From Halotia wernerae (lineage in GTDB: Bacteria; Cyanobacteriota; Cyanobacteriia; Cyanobacteriales; Nostocaceae), in the NCBI GenBank assembly GCA_034931985.1, contig JAYGHB010000001.1, forward strand, positions 310,001 through 374,000: a stretch of DNA of 64,000 bases. The letters are read 5' to 3'. Both the position numbers and the translations under genes were made by a program. Position 1 is the first letter of the stretch. Each line of letters begins with the position of its first letter. Under the pieces are notes generated by a model that was not told where the DNA came from, ran no database searches, and worked only from the letters and a program-made list of their open reading frames with translations. Below, one piece after another: positions 50,017 through 59,748 of the stretch.

Positions 50017-50657
50017 CGGCGACACTCGAAACCGCACCGCGCGAAGCGCTCGTCCTGCACGGCTACGCGCCATCGATCCTGGATCGCATCCGCGATAAGG
50101 CGGTCGAACTCGCGATCTGGGAACGCGATCTTCCCCAAGGCTTCGCCGGTTGGCTCGACGCGCTGCCGGCGGCGAATCTGCCCGACGAGCGCGACGTGAC
50201 CGACGCGGCCGGGCTGGAAGCGACGATCGCCGCGATGCTCGACGACGCGCGCACGCCCGATGGCGCGATGCGCGACCTGCTGCTGGACGATATCGCAGGG
50301 CTTGCCCGGCGCTTCATGGCGATCATGGACAGCGCGCAAGTCGATATCCGTCTCGAAGCCGTCGAACACGACGCGTGCTGGAAATTCCATCGCGACTGCG
50401 TCGAGGCGCGGCTGCTGGCGACCTATCGCGGGCCCGGCACGCAATGGATCCCGCCGGCGCTGAGCGAAGCCGCCCTCGAGAGCCAAAAGGATTATCGCGG
50501 GCCGATCCAAAGCCTGTCGCGCTTCGCGGCCGGCATGTTCAAAGGCAGCTGTGCGACCCCGGCACGGGGAATCGTCCATCGCTCGCCCCCCATCGACGGT
50601 GCGGGTGTCACACGATTGCTGCTTTGCCTGAACCTGCCGCGCCCCGTACACCACTGA
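50013..50657 (+). CDS. DUF1826-like protein linked to COG0523
   Basis: A 214-residue cytoplasmic protein. The central WKFHRDCVEARLLATYRGPG is the feature I associate with DUF1826, and FKGSCATPARGIVHRSPP near the end holds a Cys and His that could bind metal with FHRDC. Its start overlaps the COG0523 stop (ATGA). DUF1826 genes have been noted next to COG0523 in zinc regulons, which agrees with the upstream Zur-like box. The biochemical function is unknown. Confidence 0.75.
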   Translation: MTATLETAPREALVLHGYAPSILDRIRDKAVELAIWERDLPQGFAGWLDALPAANLPDERDVTDAAGLEATIAAMLDDARTPDGAMRDLLLDDIAGLARRFMAIMDSAQVDIRLEAVEHDACWKFHRDCVEARLLATYRGPGTQWIPPALSEAALESQKDYRGPIQSLSRFAAGMFKGSCATPARGIVHRSPPIDGAGVTRLLLCLNLPRPVHH

Positions 50658-50868
50658 TTTTCCGGGGTTTCTTCCCGGAACGCCGGCGCGATCGCGTTAC
50701 ACCGCATGACGCGCAATCGCGGCGTGCCGCATGCGGGCCAATCGAACCGGGCTCGATCGCGTCGCAGACATCCACAGGCGGCGACATTCGGTAACATTCC
50801 GGAACCGCACCGCATGGCGGTGCCGCTATATTCGAGGCCATGACACGCCTCGATCAACCGTCCGCCGC
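50658..50868 (+). other. Intergenic region between the zinc locus and the RND operon
   Basis: This 211-bp region contains a perfect 7-bp hairpin TTCCGGG/CCCGGAA (50660-50680) three bases after the DUF1826 stop. No T-run follows on either strand, so it may be an mRNA 3' stabiliser or a factor-dependent end. The rest presumably holds the RND promoter; no clear element stands out. An open frame from 50731 is joined to the adaptor gene but lacks coding character. Confidence 0.5.
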
Positions 50869-52083
50869 ATGCCGCCCGTAAAGAGCCGCGTTTCGATTGT
50901 CGTCGCATGGCTTCTCACGCTCGCCGTTCTGGTCGGCGGTGCGGCCGGGGCCTGGTACTGGTTCGTTCAGTTGCCGCGCGAGCGTGCCGCCGCCGCCCCC
51001 GCCGCACGCTTTCGCCCGGCCGCGACGGTCGGCGTCGCGCAAGCCACCCGCGCCGACGTGCCCGTCATCGTATCCGCGATCGGCACGGTGCAGCCCGTCG
51101 TCACCGCCACCGTGCGCACGCAGCTCGCCGGCATTCTGGTCGGCATCAATTTCACCGAAGGCCAGATGGTGACCAAGGGCCAAGTCCTGGCGCAGATGGA
51201 TGCGCGGCCCTATCGCCTCGCCCTCGCCCAGGCACAAGCCAATCTCGCGCGCGATCAAGCCCAGCTCGCCGACGCGCAGCGCGATCTCGGACGCTATCGC
51301 ACGCTGCTGGCGCAGGATTCGATCGCGCGCCAACAGGTCGACACCCAAGCGTCGCTGGTCAAGCAGCTCGAAAACACCGTCGCCGCCGACGAAGCCTTGG
51401 TCGGCACGGCGCGGCTCAATCTCGAATACACGACGATCACCGCGCCGGTCGCGGGGCGCATCGGTCTGCGCCAAGCCGATATCGGCAATTACCTGACGCC
51501 GGGCGACGCGAACGGCATCGCGGTCATCACCCAGCTCGATCCCATCGACGTGATCTTCGCCGTGCCCCAGGATCGCCGCCCCGCCTTGCAAGCGCGCAGC
51601 GCCGGCGGCACGCCGTTGCCGGTTCTCGCACTCGATCAGCAAAGCGTCGCCACGCTTGCCGAAGGAACGTTTCTGACCTTCGACAATGTCGTCGATGCGA
51701 CCAGCGGCACCGTGAAGGCCAAAGCGCGCTTCGCGAACGCGGATGGCCGCCTGTTCCCCAACCAATTCGTCAATGTGCGCGTGCGCGCGGACACGATCGC
51801 CGGCGCCATCACTGTGCCGGTCGCGGCCGTACGCCAGGGCGCGCGCGGCGCGTTCGTCTTCGCCCTCAACGACGATCGCACGGTCAGCCTGCGCCAAGTG
51901 ACGACGGGCGTCGCCGATGGCGACCGTATCGTCGTGCTGTCGGGCATTTCGGAAGGCGAGCGCGTCGTCTCCGAAGGCGCCGACAATCTGGTCGACGGCG
52001 CGCAAGTCGTGATGCCGGGCGACGGGCCCCGCGAGCGCGCACCGGGTGCGGGCGGCGGCGCCGGCGGACGCCAGCGCCCGTGA
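50869..52083 (+). CDS. RND efflux periplasmic adaptor (MdtA-like)
   Basis: A 404-residue membrane-fusion protein. ATG 50869 begins MPPVKSRVSIVVAWLLTLAVL, an N-terminal signal/anchor. The lipoyl half-motifs (GILVGINFTEGQMVTKGQVLAQMD and the later LNLEYTTITAPVAGRIGLRQAD) flank a helical hairpin (residues about 115-165), followed by beta-barrel and membrane-proximal domains. A Gly-rich tail ends it. It links the two inner-membrane RND pumps to the outer-membrane lipoprotein of the same operon. Stop overlaps the first pump's GTG start. Confidence 0.93.
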   Translation: MPPVKSRVSIVVAWLLTLAVLVGGAAGAWYWFVQLPRERAAAAPAARFRPAATVGVAQATRADVPVIVSAIGTVQPVVTATVRTQLAGILVGINFTEGQMVTKGQVLAQMDARPYRLALAQAQANLARDQAQLADAQRDLGRYRTLLAQDSIARQQVDTQASLVKQLENTVAADEALVGTARLNLEYTTITAPVAGRIGLRQADIGNYLTPGDANGIAVITQLDPIDVIFAVPQDRRPALQARSAGGTPLPVLALDQQSVATLAEGTFLTFDNVVDATSGTVKAKARFANADGRLFPNQFVNVRVRADTIAGAITVPVAAVRQGARGAFVFALNDDRTVSLRQVTTGVADGDRIVVLSGISEGERVVSEGADNLVDGAQVVMPGDGPRERAPGAGGGAGGRQRP

Positions 52084-55000
52084 GCGATCCGGCGAACGAC
52101 GAAGAAACGGGCGGCGGCCTGAACCCGTCGCGGCTGTTCGTGCTGCGCCCGGTGGCGACGACGCTGCTGATGCTGGCGATCGTGCTGATCGGCCTGGTGG
52201 CGCTACGCTTGCTGCCGCTGTCGTCCTTGCCGGAAGTCGATTACCCGACGATCCAGGTCCGCACCCTGTATCCGGGCGCGAGCCCCGACGTGATGGCGAA
52301 CACGGTCACCGCACCGCTGGAACGCCAATTCGGCCAGATGGCGGGGCTCGACCGGATGTCTTCGTCGTCCTCCGCCGGCGCATCGGTCATCACGCTGCAA
52401 TTCGCGCTCGATCTGCGCTTGGATGTCGCCGAGCAGGAAGTCCAAGCGGCGATCAACGCGGCAAGCTCGCTGCTGCCCAGCGACCTGCCCGCACCGCCGA
52501 TCTACGCCAAGATCAATCCCGCCGATGCGCCCATCCTGGCGATCGGCGTCACCTCGCCCACGCGCGGCCTGCCCGAGATCCAGGATCTGGTCGATCAGCG
52601 CTTCACCAAGAAAATCGCGCAAGTGCCCGGCGTGGGCCTGGTGAGTTTGAGCGGCGGCCAGCGCCCGGCCGTGCGCATCCAAGCCAACGTGCAGGCCTTG
52701 GCCGCGCGCGGGCTGTCGCTCGATACGCTGCGCACCGCGATCGCGTCGGCGAACGTCAACACGGCGAAAGGCAGTTTCGACGGGCCCACGCGCTCGTGGA
52801 GCATCGACGCGAACGATCAGCTTGCCGATGTCGGCGCCTATCGCAATCTCGTGATCGCCTATGCCGACGGCGCGCCGGTGCGTTTGGCCGACGTGGCCGA
52901 CGTCGTGATGTCGGCCGAGAATACGCGCCTGGGGGCGTGGATGAACGCCACGCCGGCGATCATCGTCGAAGTGCGCCGCCAGCCCGGCGCCAACGTGATC
53001 GGCACGGTCGATGCGATCAAGCGCGCTTTGCCCGAGCTCGAGCGCCAATTGCCCGGCGACATGCGCGTGACGCTGCTGACCGACCGCACCGAAGGCATCC
53101 GCGCTTCGGTCCGCGACGTCAGCGTCGAACTCGTGCTCGCGGTCGTGCTGGTGATGCTGGCGATCTTCTTGTTCCTGGGTGATCTGCGCGCCACGATCGT
53201 CGCGGGCATCGCCGTGCCCGTCTCGCTGATCGGCAGTTTCGCGGCGATGTACCAGCTCGGCTTCAGCGTCAACAATTTGTCGCTGATGGCGCTGACTATC
53301 GCGTCGGGCTTCGTCGTCGACGACGCGATCGTGATGATCGAGAATATCGCGCGCCATTTGAAGAAGGGCGCGACGCCCTTCGCCGCCGCGATCGACGGCT
53401 CGAAGGAGATCGGCTTCACGATCATCTCGCTGACCGTCAGCCTGATCGCCGTGCTGATCCCGCTGCTGTTCATGGACGACGTCGTCGGCCGGCTGTTCCG
53501 CGAATTCGCGATCACGCTGGCGATCTCGATCCTGATTTCCGCCGTCGTCGCGCTGACGCTTGTGCCGATGCTGACCGCGCGCTGGATGAAACCGGAGGCG
53601 GAAGACCACGCCCCCGCTTTGGTGCGCTGGACGATGGCGTGGTTCGACGCTGTGGCGCGGGTCTACGCGGCGATGCTCGATCGGGTTCTCGCCTTCCGTG
53701 CGTTGACGCTGTTGTTCTTCGTCGCCACGCTGGCGCTGACCGTGGCGCTCTATATCCACATCCCCAAGGGCCTGTTTCCCGAACAGGACACGGGCCAGAT
53801 CCGCGCCACGATCGTCGCCGCCCAGGACGTGTCGTTCCAGCGCATGTCGGCGCTGCAAGCGCAGGCCGCCGACGCGATCCTCGCCGATCCGGAGGTCGCG
53901 AGTCTCAGTTCGAATGTCGGCGTCGACGGGCAAAACCCGACGCTCAATCAAGGCCGGATGCTGATCAATCTGATCGCCAAGGACCGGCGCGGGACCCAAA
54001 GCGCACTGCTCGACCGCTTGCGCGAACGCGTGCGCGCCGTCGCGGGCATAACGATCCATCTCCAGCCCGTTCAGGATTTGACGATCGAGACCGAGAGCGG
54101 CGCCAACCGCTATCGCTTCTCGCTGGAGGGCGCCAAGCTCGACGATGTCAACGAGACCGCCGAGCGGTTGCTGACGGCGCTGCTGCGCGAACCGATGCTG
54201 CGCGATCCGACGTCGAACGTGCTGGCGCGCGGCGCTTCCGTCACCGTCGCCATCGATCGCGATGCGGCGGCGCGATTGGGGATCAGCGCCGCGACGATCG
54301 ATGCCGCCCTCTACAACGCCTTCGGCCAGCGCATCGTCTCGACGATCTTCGCCCCCGCCGCCCAGTATCGCGTGATCCTGGAAAGCCAACCCGGCATGCT
54401 GGCGACACCCGATTCCCTCGACCGGCTCTACGTGCCGGTCAACGCGACGACATCGGTGCCGCTGGGCACGATCGCGCGTTTCGTGACGGGACAAGCGCCG
54501 CTGCTCGTCTCGCGCGTCGCGCAATATCCCGCCGCGACGATCGGCTTCGACGTGGCACCCGGCGTGGCCTTGGGCGATGCGGTCGATCGTATCGCGGCCG
54601 TCGCCGAACAGATCGGCGTTCCGCCGGGTGTCGCGATCAAATTCACGGGTACGGCCAGCGCCTTCCGCGCGGCGCTGACCAATCAGATCTATCTGATCCT
54701 CGCGGCGATCGTCGTCGTCTACATCGTGCTGGGCGTGCTCTACGAAAGTTTCGTCCACCCGCTGACGATCCTATCGACGTTGCCGTCGGCGGGCGTGGGC
54801 GCGCTGGTCGCGTTGATTCTGACCGGCAACGATCTGGGCGTGATCGGCATCATCGGCCTGGTGCTGCTGATCGGCATCGTCAAAAAGAACGCGATCATGA
54901 TGATCGATTTCGCCATCGAGGCGCGGCGTGCGGGCGAAACCGATCCCGTCGCCGCGATCCGCCAAGCGGCCTTGCTGCGCTTCCGCCCCATCCTGATGAC

Positions 55001-55172
55001 CACGCTGGCCGCGTTGTTCGCCGCCTTGCCGCTGATCTTCGGTGCTGGCATGGGCGCGGAACTGCGCCAGCCTTTGGGTATCGCCATCGCCGGCGGCTTG
55101 ATCGTCAGCCAGGCGCTGACGCTGTTCACCACGCCGGTGATCTTCCTGTTCTTCGACAGGTTCGGGCGATGA
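52080..55172 (+). CDS. RND efflux inner-membrane transporter, MdtB-like
   Basis: A 1030-residue RND pump with a GTG start overlapping the adaptor stop (GTGA). The N-terminal helix precedes LSSLPEVDYPTIQVRTLYPGASPDVM. Helix 4 carries the proton-relay Asp pair in GFVVDDAIVMIENIARH, and the C-terminal GIVKKNAIMMIDFAIEARR and RFRPILMTTLAALFAALPL are standard. The length is normal for MdtB. In MdtABC the two different pumps form a heterotrimer, and the next gene is the expected partner. A long antisense open frame across this gene is a GC shadow. Confidence 0.94.
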   Translation: MSDPANDEETGGGLNPSRLFVLRPVATTLLMLAIVLIGLVALRLLPLSSLPEVDYPTIQVRTLYPGASPDVMANTVTAPLERQFGQMAGLDRMSSSSSAGASVITLQFALDLRLDVAEQEVQAAINAASSLLPSDLPAPPIYAKINPADAPILAIGVTSPTRGLPEIQDLVDQRFTKKIAQVPGVGLVSLSGGQRPAVRIQANVQALAARGLSLDTLRTAIASANVNTAKGSFDGPTRSWSIDANDQLADVGAYRNLVIAYADGAPVRLADVADVVMSAENTRLGAWMNATPAIIVEVRRQPGANVIGTVDAIKRALPELERQLPGDMRVTLLTDRTEGIRASVRDVSVELVLAVVLVMLAIFLFLGDLRATIVAGIAVPVSLIGSFAAMYQLGFSVNNLSLMALTIASGFVVDDAIVMIENIARHLKKGATPFAAAIDGSKEIGFTIISLTVSLIAVLIPLLFMDDVVGRLFREFAITLAISILISAVVALTLVPMLTARWMKPEAEDHAPALVRWTMAWFDAVARVYAAMLDRVLAFRALTLLFFVATLALTVALYIHIPKGLFPEQDTGQIRATIVAAQDVSFQRMSALQAQAADAILADPEVASLSSNVGVDGQNPTLNQGRMLINLIAKDRRGTQSALLDRLRERVRAVAGITIHLQPVQDLTIETESGANRYRFSLEGAKLDDVNETAERLLTALLREPMLRDPTSNVLARGASVTVAIDRDAAARLGISAATIDAALYNAFGQRIVSTIFAPAAQYRVILESQPGMLATPDSLDRLYVPVNATTSVPLGTIARFVTGQAPLLVSRVAQYPAATIGFDVAPGVALGDAVDRIAAVAEQIGVPPGVAIKFTGTASAFRAALTNQIYLILAAIVVVYIVLGVLYESFVHPLTILSTLPSAGVGALVALILTGNDLGVIGIIGLVLLIGIVKKNAIMMIDFAIEARRAGETDPVAAIRQAALLRFRPILMTTLAALFAALPLIFGAGMGAELRQPLGIAIAGGLIVSQALTLFTTPVIFLFFDRFGR

Positions 55173-58100
55173 ATCTTTCCGCCCCCTTCATCCGCCGCCC
55201 GATCGGCACGATCCTGCTCACGCTCGGCATCGCCTTGTCGGGCATGGCGTCGTTCTTCCTGTTGCCGGTGGCCCCGCTGCCGCAGGTCGATTTCCCGACC
55301 ATCGTCGTCACCGCTTCGGTGCCGGGGGCGAGCCCCTCGACCATGTCGGCGAGCGTCGCCGCACCGCTGGAAAAGCATCTCGGCACCATCGCGGGCGTGA
55401 CCGAGATCACGTCGCGCTCGGGCATCGGCAGCAGCAACGTCATCCTGCAATTCGATCTGAGCCGTTCGATCGACGGCGCCGCGCGCGACGTACAAGCCGC
55501 CTTGAACGCCGCACGGCTCGATTTGCCCGCCGCCCTCAAAAGCAATCCGACCTATCGCAAAATCAACCCGGCCGACGCGCCCGTGCTGATCCTGGCGCTG
55601 ACCTCGCCCACGCTGACGCCGCCCGAGATCTACGACGCCGTGTCCAACATCGTGCAGCAACGCTTGTTGCAGATCGAAGGCGTGGGCGATGTCGAAATGG
55701 GCGGGGCCGCCCTGCCCGCCGTGCGGGTCGATTTGAACCCGCTGGCGCTGACACGCTTCGGCATTTCGAGCGAAGACGTGCGCGCCGCCCTGGCCGCGAT
55801 CAGCGCCAATCGCCCGCGCGGCGCCATCGAAGGCGAGGCTTTGTCCTGGCAGGTCTATACGACGCGCCAGGGCCGCTTCGCCGCCGACTACAAGGACCTC
55901 GTCGTCGCGTGGCGCAACGGGGCGGCCGTGCGCCTTTCGGATGTCGCGGAGATCAGCGACGGCCCCGAGGATGTCCGCACGATGGGCCTTTATAACGGCC
56001 AGCCGGCGGTGATGGTGCTACTCAGCCGTCAGCCGGGGGCCAACATCGTCGCGACGGTCGACGCGGTGAAGGCCGCACTGCCCGTCCTCGAAGCATCCCT
56101 GCCCGCCGGTGTGTCGCTGCATGTCGCCTCCGACCGCACCAAGACGATCCGCGCCTCGCTGAAAGAAGTCGAAACCGCGTTGGTCGTCGCCACGCTGCTG
56201 GTCGTCGTGGTCGTCAGCTTCTTCCTGCGCTCGCTGCGCGCGACGCTGATCCCGCTCGTGTCGATCAGCGTGTCGCTGCTCGGCACGCTGTCGATCATGT
56301 ATCTCGCCGGCTTCTCGCTCAACAATCTGTCGCTGATGGCGCTGACCATCGCGACCGGTTTCGTCGCCGACGACGCGATCGTGGTGATGGAAAACATCGC
56401 CCGCCATATCGAGAAAGGCGAAAGCCCGCGAACGGCCGCCTTGAACGGCGCGCGCGACGTGGGCTTCACGGTTCTGTCGATCTCCGTCGGCTTGATCGCG
56501 GCGTTCATCCCGCTGCTGTTCATGGGCGGCGTGGTGGGGCGCATCTTCGCCGAATTCGCGGTGACGATGACCATCGCCATCGCGATCAGCCTGGTCGTCT
56601 CGCTGACCACGACGCCGATGCTCGCGTCGCTGCTGCTGCGTGGCGACGAGAAGCCCAACACGCTGAGCCGCGGCGCCGAATATCTATTCGGCCTTGCGCA
56701 ACGGCGCTACGCGCACGATCTCGACTGGGCCCTCGCCCATCCCAAGATCGTGCTGTTGGCCTTCGCCGCGACGCTCGCGGGCAGCGTCTATCTGATCCAG
56801 ACGATCCCCAAAGGCTTCTTCCCCGAACAGGATACCGGGGCGCTGATCGGCGGTTTGCGCGCCGATCAAAGTATTTCGTTCCGCGACATGCAGAACAAGC
56901 TGCAGCAGATCGAGCGCATCGTGCGCTCCGACCCCGGCGTGGAGACCGTCGTCGCCTTCACCGGGGGCGCGCGCGCGGGCAGCGGCTTCATGTCGATCGC
57001 GTTGAAGCCGGTGGCGCAACGGGATTCGAGCCGCGCGATCATCTCGCGTTTGCGCCCGCAACTCGCGCGCGTCACGGGGCTGACGGTGTTCCTAAGCCCC
57101 GTGCAGGACATGCGCATCGGCGCGCGGTCGTCCAACAGCGCCTATCAATACTCGCTGAAGGCCGACGATCCCGACACGCTGTGGGATGCGGGGCAGAAAC
57201 TCGTCGCCAAGCTGCGCGAAACGCCGGGCCTGACCGACGTGGATATCGACCAGCAGCGCAGCGCGATGGCTGTCTATGTCGAGATCGACCGCGACCGCGC
57301 GGCAAGGCTGGGCGTCACGATGCAGGCGGTCAACGCAGCGCTCTACAACGCCTTCGGCCAGCGCCAGGTCGCGACGATCTACGCCGATCTCAACCAGTAT
57401 CGCGTCGTCCTCGGCGTCGCCCCGCGGTTCACCGGCGCGCCCGAAGCGCTGGAGAATATCTACGTGCCGATCGGCGCCGCTTCGCTGCCGAACACGACGA
57501 CCGGTACGCCGCGCGACGCGAGCACCGGCTCGCCCGTCAGCACGGCCCCGCGCGGCTTCGTGCCCCTCTCGCAAATCGCGCGCTGGGCGCCGCAAGCGGC
57601 CCCCGCCTCCATCGCGCATGACGGGGGCCAGCCGGCGGCGACGTTGAGTTTCGCGGTCGAGGACGGCGTGACCTTGGGCGAGGCGGCCGAACTGCTGCTG
57701 GAAGCGCAGCGCGCGCTGAACTTGCCGACGTCGGTCCATGGCGGTTTCGCCGGCTCCGCGCGCACCTTCGCGCAGACGACGCGCACGATGCCGCTGCTGA
57801 TCATCGCGGCCATCGTCGCGATCTATATCGTTCTCGGCATTCTTTACGAGAGCTGGATCCATCCGATAACGGTGCTCAGCACCCTGCCCTCCGCCGGGAT
57901 CGGCGCGTTCCTGGCGCTGCTGGCGACCGGCACGGCGTTCGACCTGATCGGTATGGTCGGGATCATTCTGCTGATCGGCATCGTCAAGAAGAACGCGATC
58001 ATGATCATCGATTTCGCATTGGAAGCGGAACGTGCCCGCGGTCTTGCCCCGCGCGAAGCGATCCGCGAAGCGGCGTTGCTGCGCTTCCGCCCCATTCTGA

Positions 58101-58306
58101 TGACGACGCTGGCCGCGATTTTCGGCGCGATTCCGCTCGCCATCGGCTTCGGCGACGGGGCGGAGTTGCGCCGCCCCTTGGGAATCGCCATCGTCGGCGG
58201 AATGTTGGCGAGCCAATTCCTGACCTTGCTGATCACACCCGTCGTCTATCTCGCCCTCGACCGTTTGCGCCTGCGCCGGACGAATCCGGGACACGCCACG
58301 CCATGA
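55169..58306 (+). CDS. RND efflux inner-membrane transporter, MdtC-like
   Basis: A 1045-residue RND pump starting at the ATG that overlaps the MdtB-like stop. VAPLPQVDFPTIVVTASVPGASPSTM, the Asp pair in GFVADDAIVVMENIARHIEKG, and GIVKKNAIMIIDFALEAER are clear. With the preceding protein it should form an MdtBC-type heteromeric, proton-driven exporter of hydrophobic or anionic compounds. A small TTTGTPRDASTGSPVS insertion, unusual for the family, sits in the porter domain around residue 780. The drug range cannot be read from sequence. Confidence 0.94.
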   Translation: MNLSAPFIRRPIGTILLTLGIALSGMASFFLLPVAPLPQVDFPTIVVTASVPGASPSTMSASVAAPLEKHLGTIAGVTEITSRSGIGSSNVILQFDLSRSIDGAARDVQAALNAARLDLPAALKSNPTYRKINPADAPVLILALTSPTLTPPEIYDAVSNIVQQRLLQIEGVGDVEMGGAALPAVRVDLNPLALTRFGISSEDVRAALAAISANRPRGAIEGEALSWQVYTTRQGRFAADYKDLVVAWRNGAAVRLSDVAEISDGPEDVRTMGLYNGQPAVMVLLSRQPGANIVATVDAVKAALPVLEASLPAGVSLHVASDRTKTIRASLKEVETALVVATLLVVVVVSFFLRSLRATLIPLVSISVSLLGTLSIMYLAGFSLNNLSLMALTIATGFVADDAIVVMENIARHIEKGESPRTAALNGARDVGFTVLSISVGLIAAFIPLLFMGGVVGRIFAEFAVTMTIAIAISLVVSLTTTPMLASLLLRGDEKPNTLSRGAEYLFGLAQRRYAHDLDWALAHPKIVLLAFAATLAGSVYLIQTIPKGFFPEQDTGALIGGLRADQSISFRDMQNKLQQIERIVRSDPGVETVVAFTGGARAGSGFMSIALKPVAQRDSSRAIISRLRPQLARVTGLTVFLSPVQDMRIGARSSNSAYQYSLKADDPDTLWDAGQKLVAKLRETPGLTDVDIDQQRSAMAVYVEIDRDRAARLGVTMQAVNAALYNAFGQRQVATIYADLNQYRVVLGVAPRFTGAPEALENIYVPIGAASLPNTTTGTPRDASTGSPVSTAPRGFVPLSQIARWAPQAAPASIAHDGGQPAATLSFAVEDGVTLGEAAELLLEAQRALNLPTSVHGGFAGSARTFAQTTRTMPLLIIAAIVAIYIVLGILYESWIHPITVLSTLPSAGIGAFLALLATGTAFDLIGMVGIILLIGIVKKNAIMIIDFALEAERARGLAPREAIREAALLRFRPILMTTLAAIFGAIPLAIGFGDGAELRRPLGIAIVGGMLASQFLTLLITPVVYLALDRLRLRRTNPGHATP

Positions 58307-59748
58307 TCGCCCGCCGAACATTCCTTCTCGCTTGCGCCGCGCTTGTCGCCGGTTGCGATCTCGTGCCCGAGTATCTGCGCCCGACGACGGCGGCACCGCC
58401 CGCGACCTTCAAGGAGGAACCGGGCTGGCGCGTCGCCGCCCCGGCCGACGATATCGCCCGCGGCGAGTGGTGGCGGCTGTTCGAAGATCCGATCCTCGAC
58501 GATCTGCAGCAGCGCGTGATCGTATCGAACCAGACGCTCGCCGCCGCGAAGGCCGCCTACGATCAGGCGCGCGCGTTGGTGCGCGAGCAGCGCGCGGCTT
58601 ATCTGCCGACGGTCAACTTGAGCGCCGGCGGCAGCATGACCGAAAATCCCAGCACCACGTCGACCAGCCGCACGACGACCACGACGGCCCGCAGCTCCGG
58701 TGCCTATACGGTGGCCTACAACGCGACTTTGGGCGCCACGTGGGAACCCGACCTGTGGGGCCGTATCGGCGCGACCGCCGGCCAAGCGGGCGCGTTGGCC
58801 GAAGCGAGCCGCGCCGATTTGCTGGCCGCGACCTTGTCGGCGCAGGGCGAATTGGCGCTGAACTACGTGCAGCTGCGCGGGCTCGAATCGCAAAAGGCGA
58901 TCTACGCCGACACGATCGCGGCCTACGAGCGCGCGTTGACCATCGTGCAGAACCGCTACAACGCGGGTACGGCGCAGCGCTCCGACGTGCTGCAAGCGGA
59001 GACGGCGCTGCACAACGCGCGCGCCAACGCGAGCGATCTCGACCGGCAGCGCGCCCAGCTCGAACACGCCATCGCCGTGCTGGCGGGCGAGAACCCGTCG
59101 ACCTTCTCGCTGCATGAAGCCGTCGCGACGCCGACCATCCCCGCGATCCCGTCGATCTTGCCGGGCGAGTTACTCGAACGCCGGCCGGATGTCGCCGCCG
59201 CCGAACGGCGCGTGGCCGCCGCCAACGCGAATGTCGGCATCCAGCGCGCGGCCTATTTTCCCGTCGTCGATCTGACCGGCGACCTCGCGTCGAGCGCGCA
59301 GCGCGTGGGCCGTTTGTTCGACGCGGCGAGCACATTGTGGTCGCTGGGGGTATCCGGCGCGGTCACCTTGCTCGATTTCGGCGCCACAGCCGCCCGCGTC
59401 GAACAAGCGCGCGCCGCCTATGCGCAGACGGTCGCGAATTATCGCGGCGCCGTTCTCGTCGCCTTCCAGCAGACGGAAGATCAGCTCGCCGCGATCCGCG
59501 TGCTGGCGAATGTCGCCGAATTCCGCATCGCGGCTGCGCGCGCCGCCAACCAGGCCGAGGCGATCGCCCGCAACCAGTATCTGGCCGGCCAGATCGGCTA
59601 TGCCGACGTGATCGTCGTGCAGACGACGGCGCTCAGCGCGCGTCTCGCCGAAGCGCAGTCGATCACCGACCGCCAGAGTGCAGCGATTTCGCTTATCCAA
59701 GCGATCGGCGGCCATTGGCGCGACGACGCGTTGGAAACCGCGCAATAA
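58303..59748 (+). CDS. Outer-membrane efflux lipoprotein (NodT/TolC family)
   Basis: A 481-residue RND-associated outer-membrane factor. The leader MIARRTFLLACAALVAGC ends in a lipobox with the lipidated Cys at residue 18. Two TolC-type helical repeats follow, including YNATLGATWEPDLWGR and LLERRPDVAAAERRVAAANANVGIQRAAYFP, the NodT signature. A Ser/Thr-rich patch at about residues 110-130 should form an extracellular loop. Translationally coupled to the MdtC-like gene, it completes the tripartite pump. Its stop directly abuts that of the convergent AroE-like gene. Confidence 0.94.
   Translation: MIARRTFLLACAALVAGCDLVPEYLRPTTAAPPATFKEEPGWRVAAPADDIARGEWWRLFEDPILDDLQQRVIVSNQTLAAAKAAYDQARALVREQRAAYLPTVNLSAGGSMTENPSTTSTSRTTTTTARSSGAYTVAYNATLGATWEPDLWGRIGATAGQAGALAEASRADLLAATLSAQGELALNYVQLRGLESQKAIYADTIAAYERALTIVQNRYNAGTAQRSDVLQAETALHNARANASDLDRQRAQLEHAIAVLAGENPSTFSLHEAVATPTIPAIPSILPGELLERRPDVAAAERRVAAANANVGIQRAAYFPVVDLTGDLASSAQRVGRLFDAASTLWSLGVSGAVTLLDFGATAARVEQARAAYAQTVANYRGAVLVAFQQTEDQLAAIRVLANVAEFRIAAARAANQAEAIARNQYLAGQIGYADVIVVQTTALSARLAEAQSITDRQSAAISLIQAIGGHWRDDALETAQ

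Noticed and set aside
50660..50680. Rho-independent terminator after the DUF1826-like gene
   Set aside because: The hairpin is perfect but lacks a T-run on either strand, so it is listed only as a hairpin in an intergenic region.
50907..52079. In-frame upstream extension of the MdtB-like pump through the adaptor gene
   Set aside because: The adaptor is plainly encoded in another frame, and the GTG at 52080 overlaps its stop and gives the normal RND length.
52203..54758. 851-codon open frame antisense to the MdtB-like gene
   Set aside because: No domain is recognisable and composition is Arg/Asp/His-heavy. It is explained by GC-rich codon bias opposite a long real gene.
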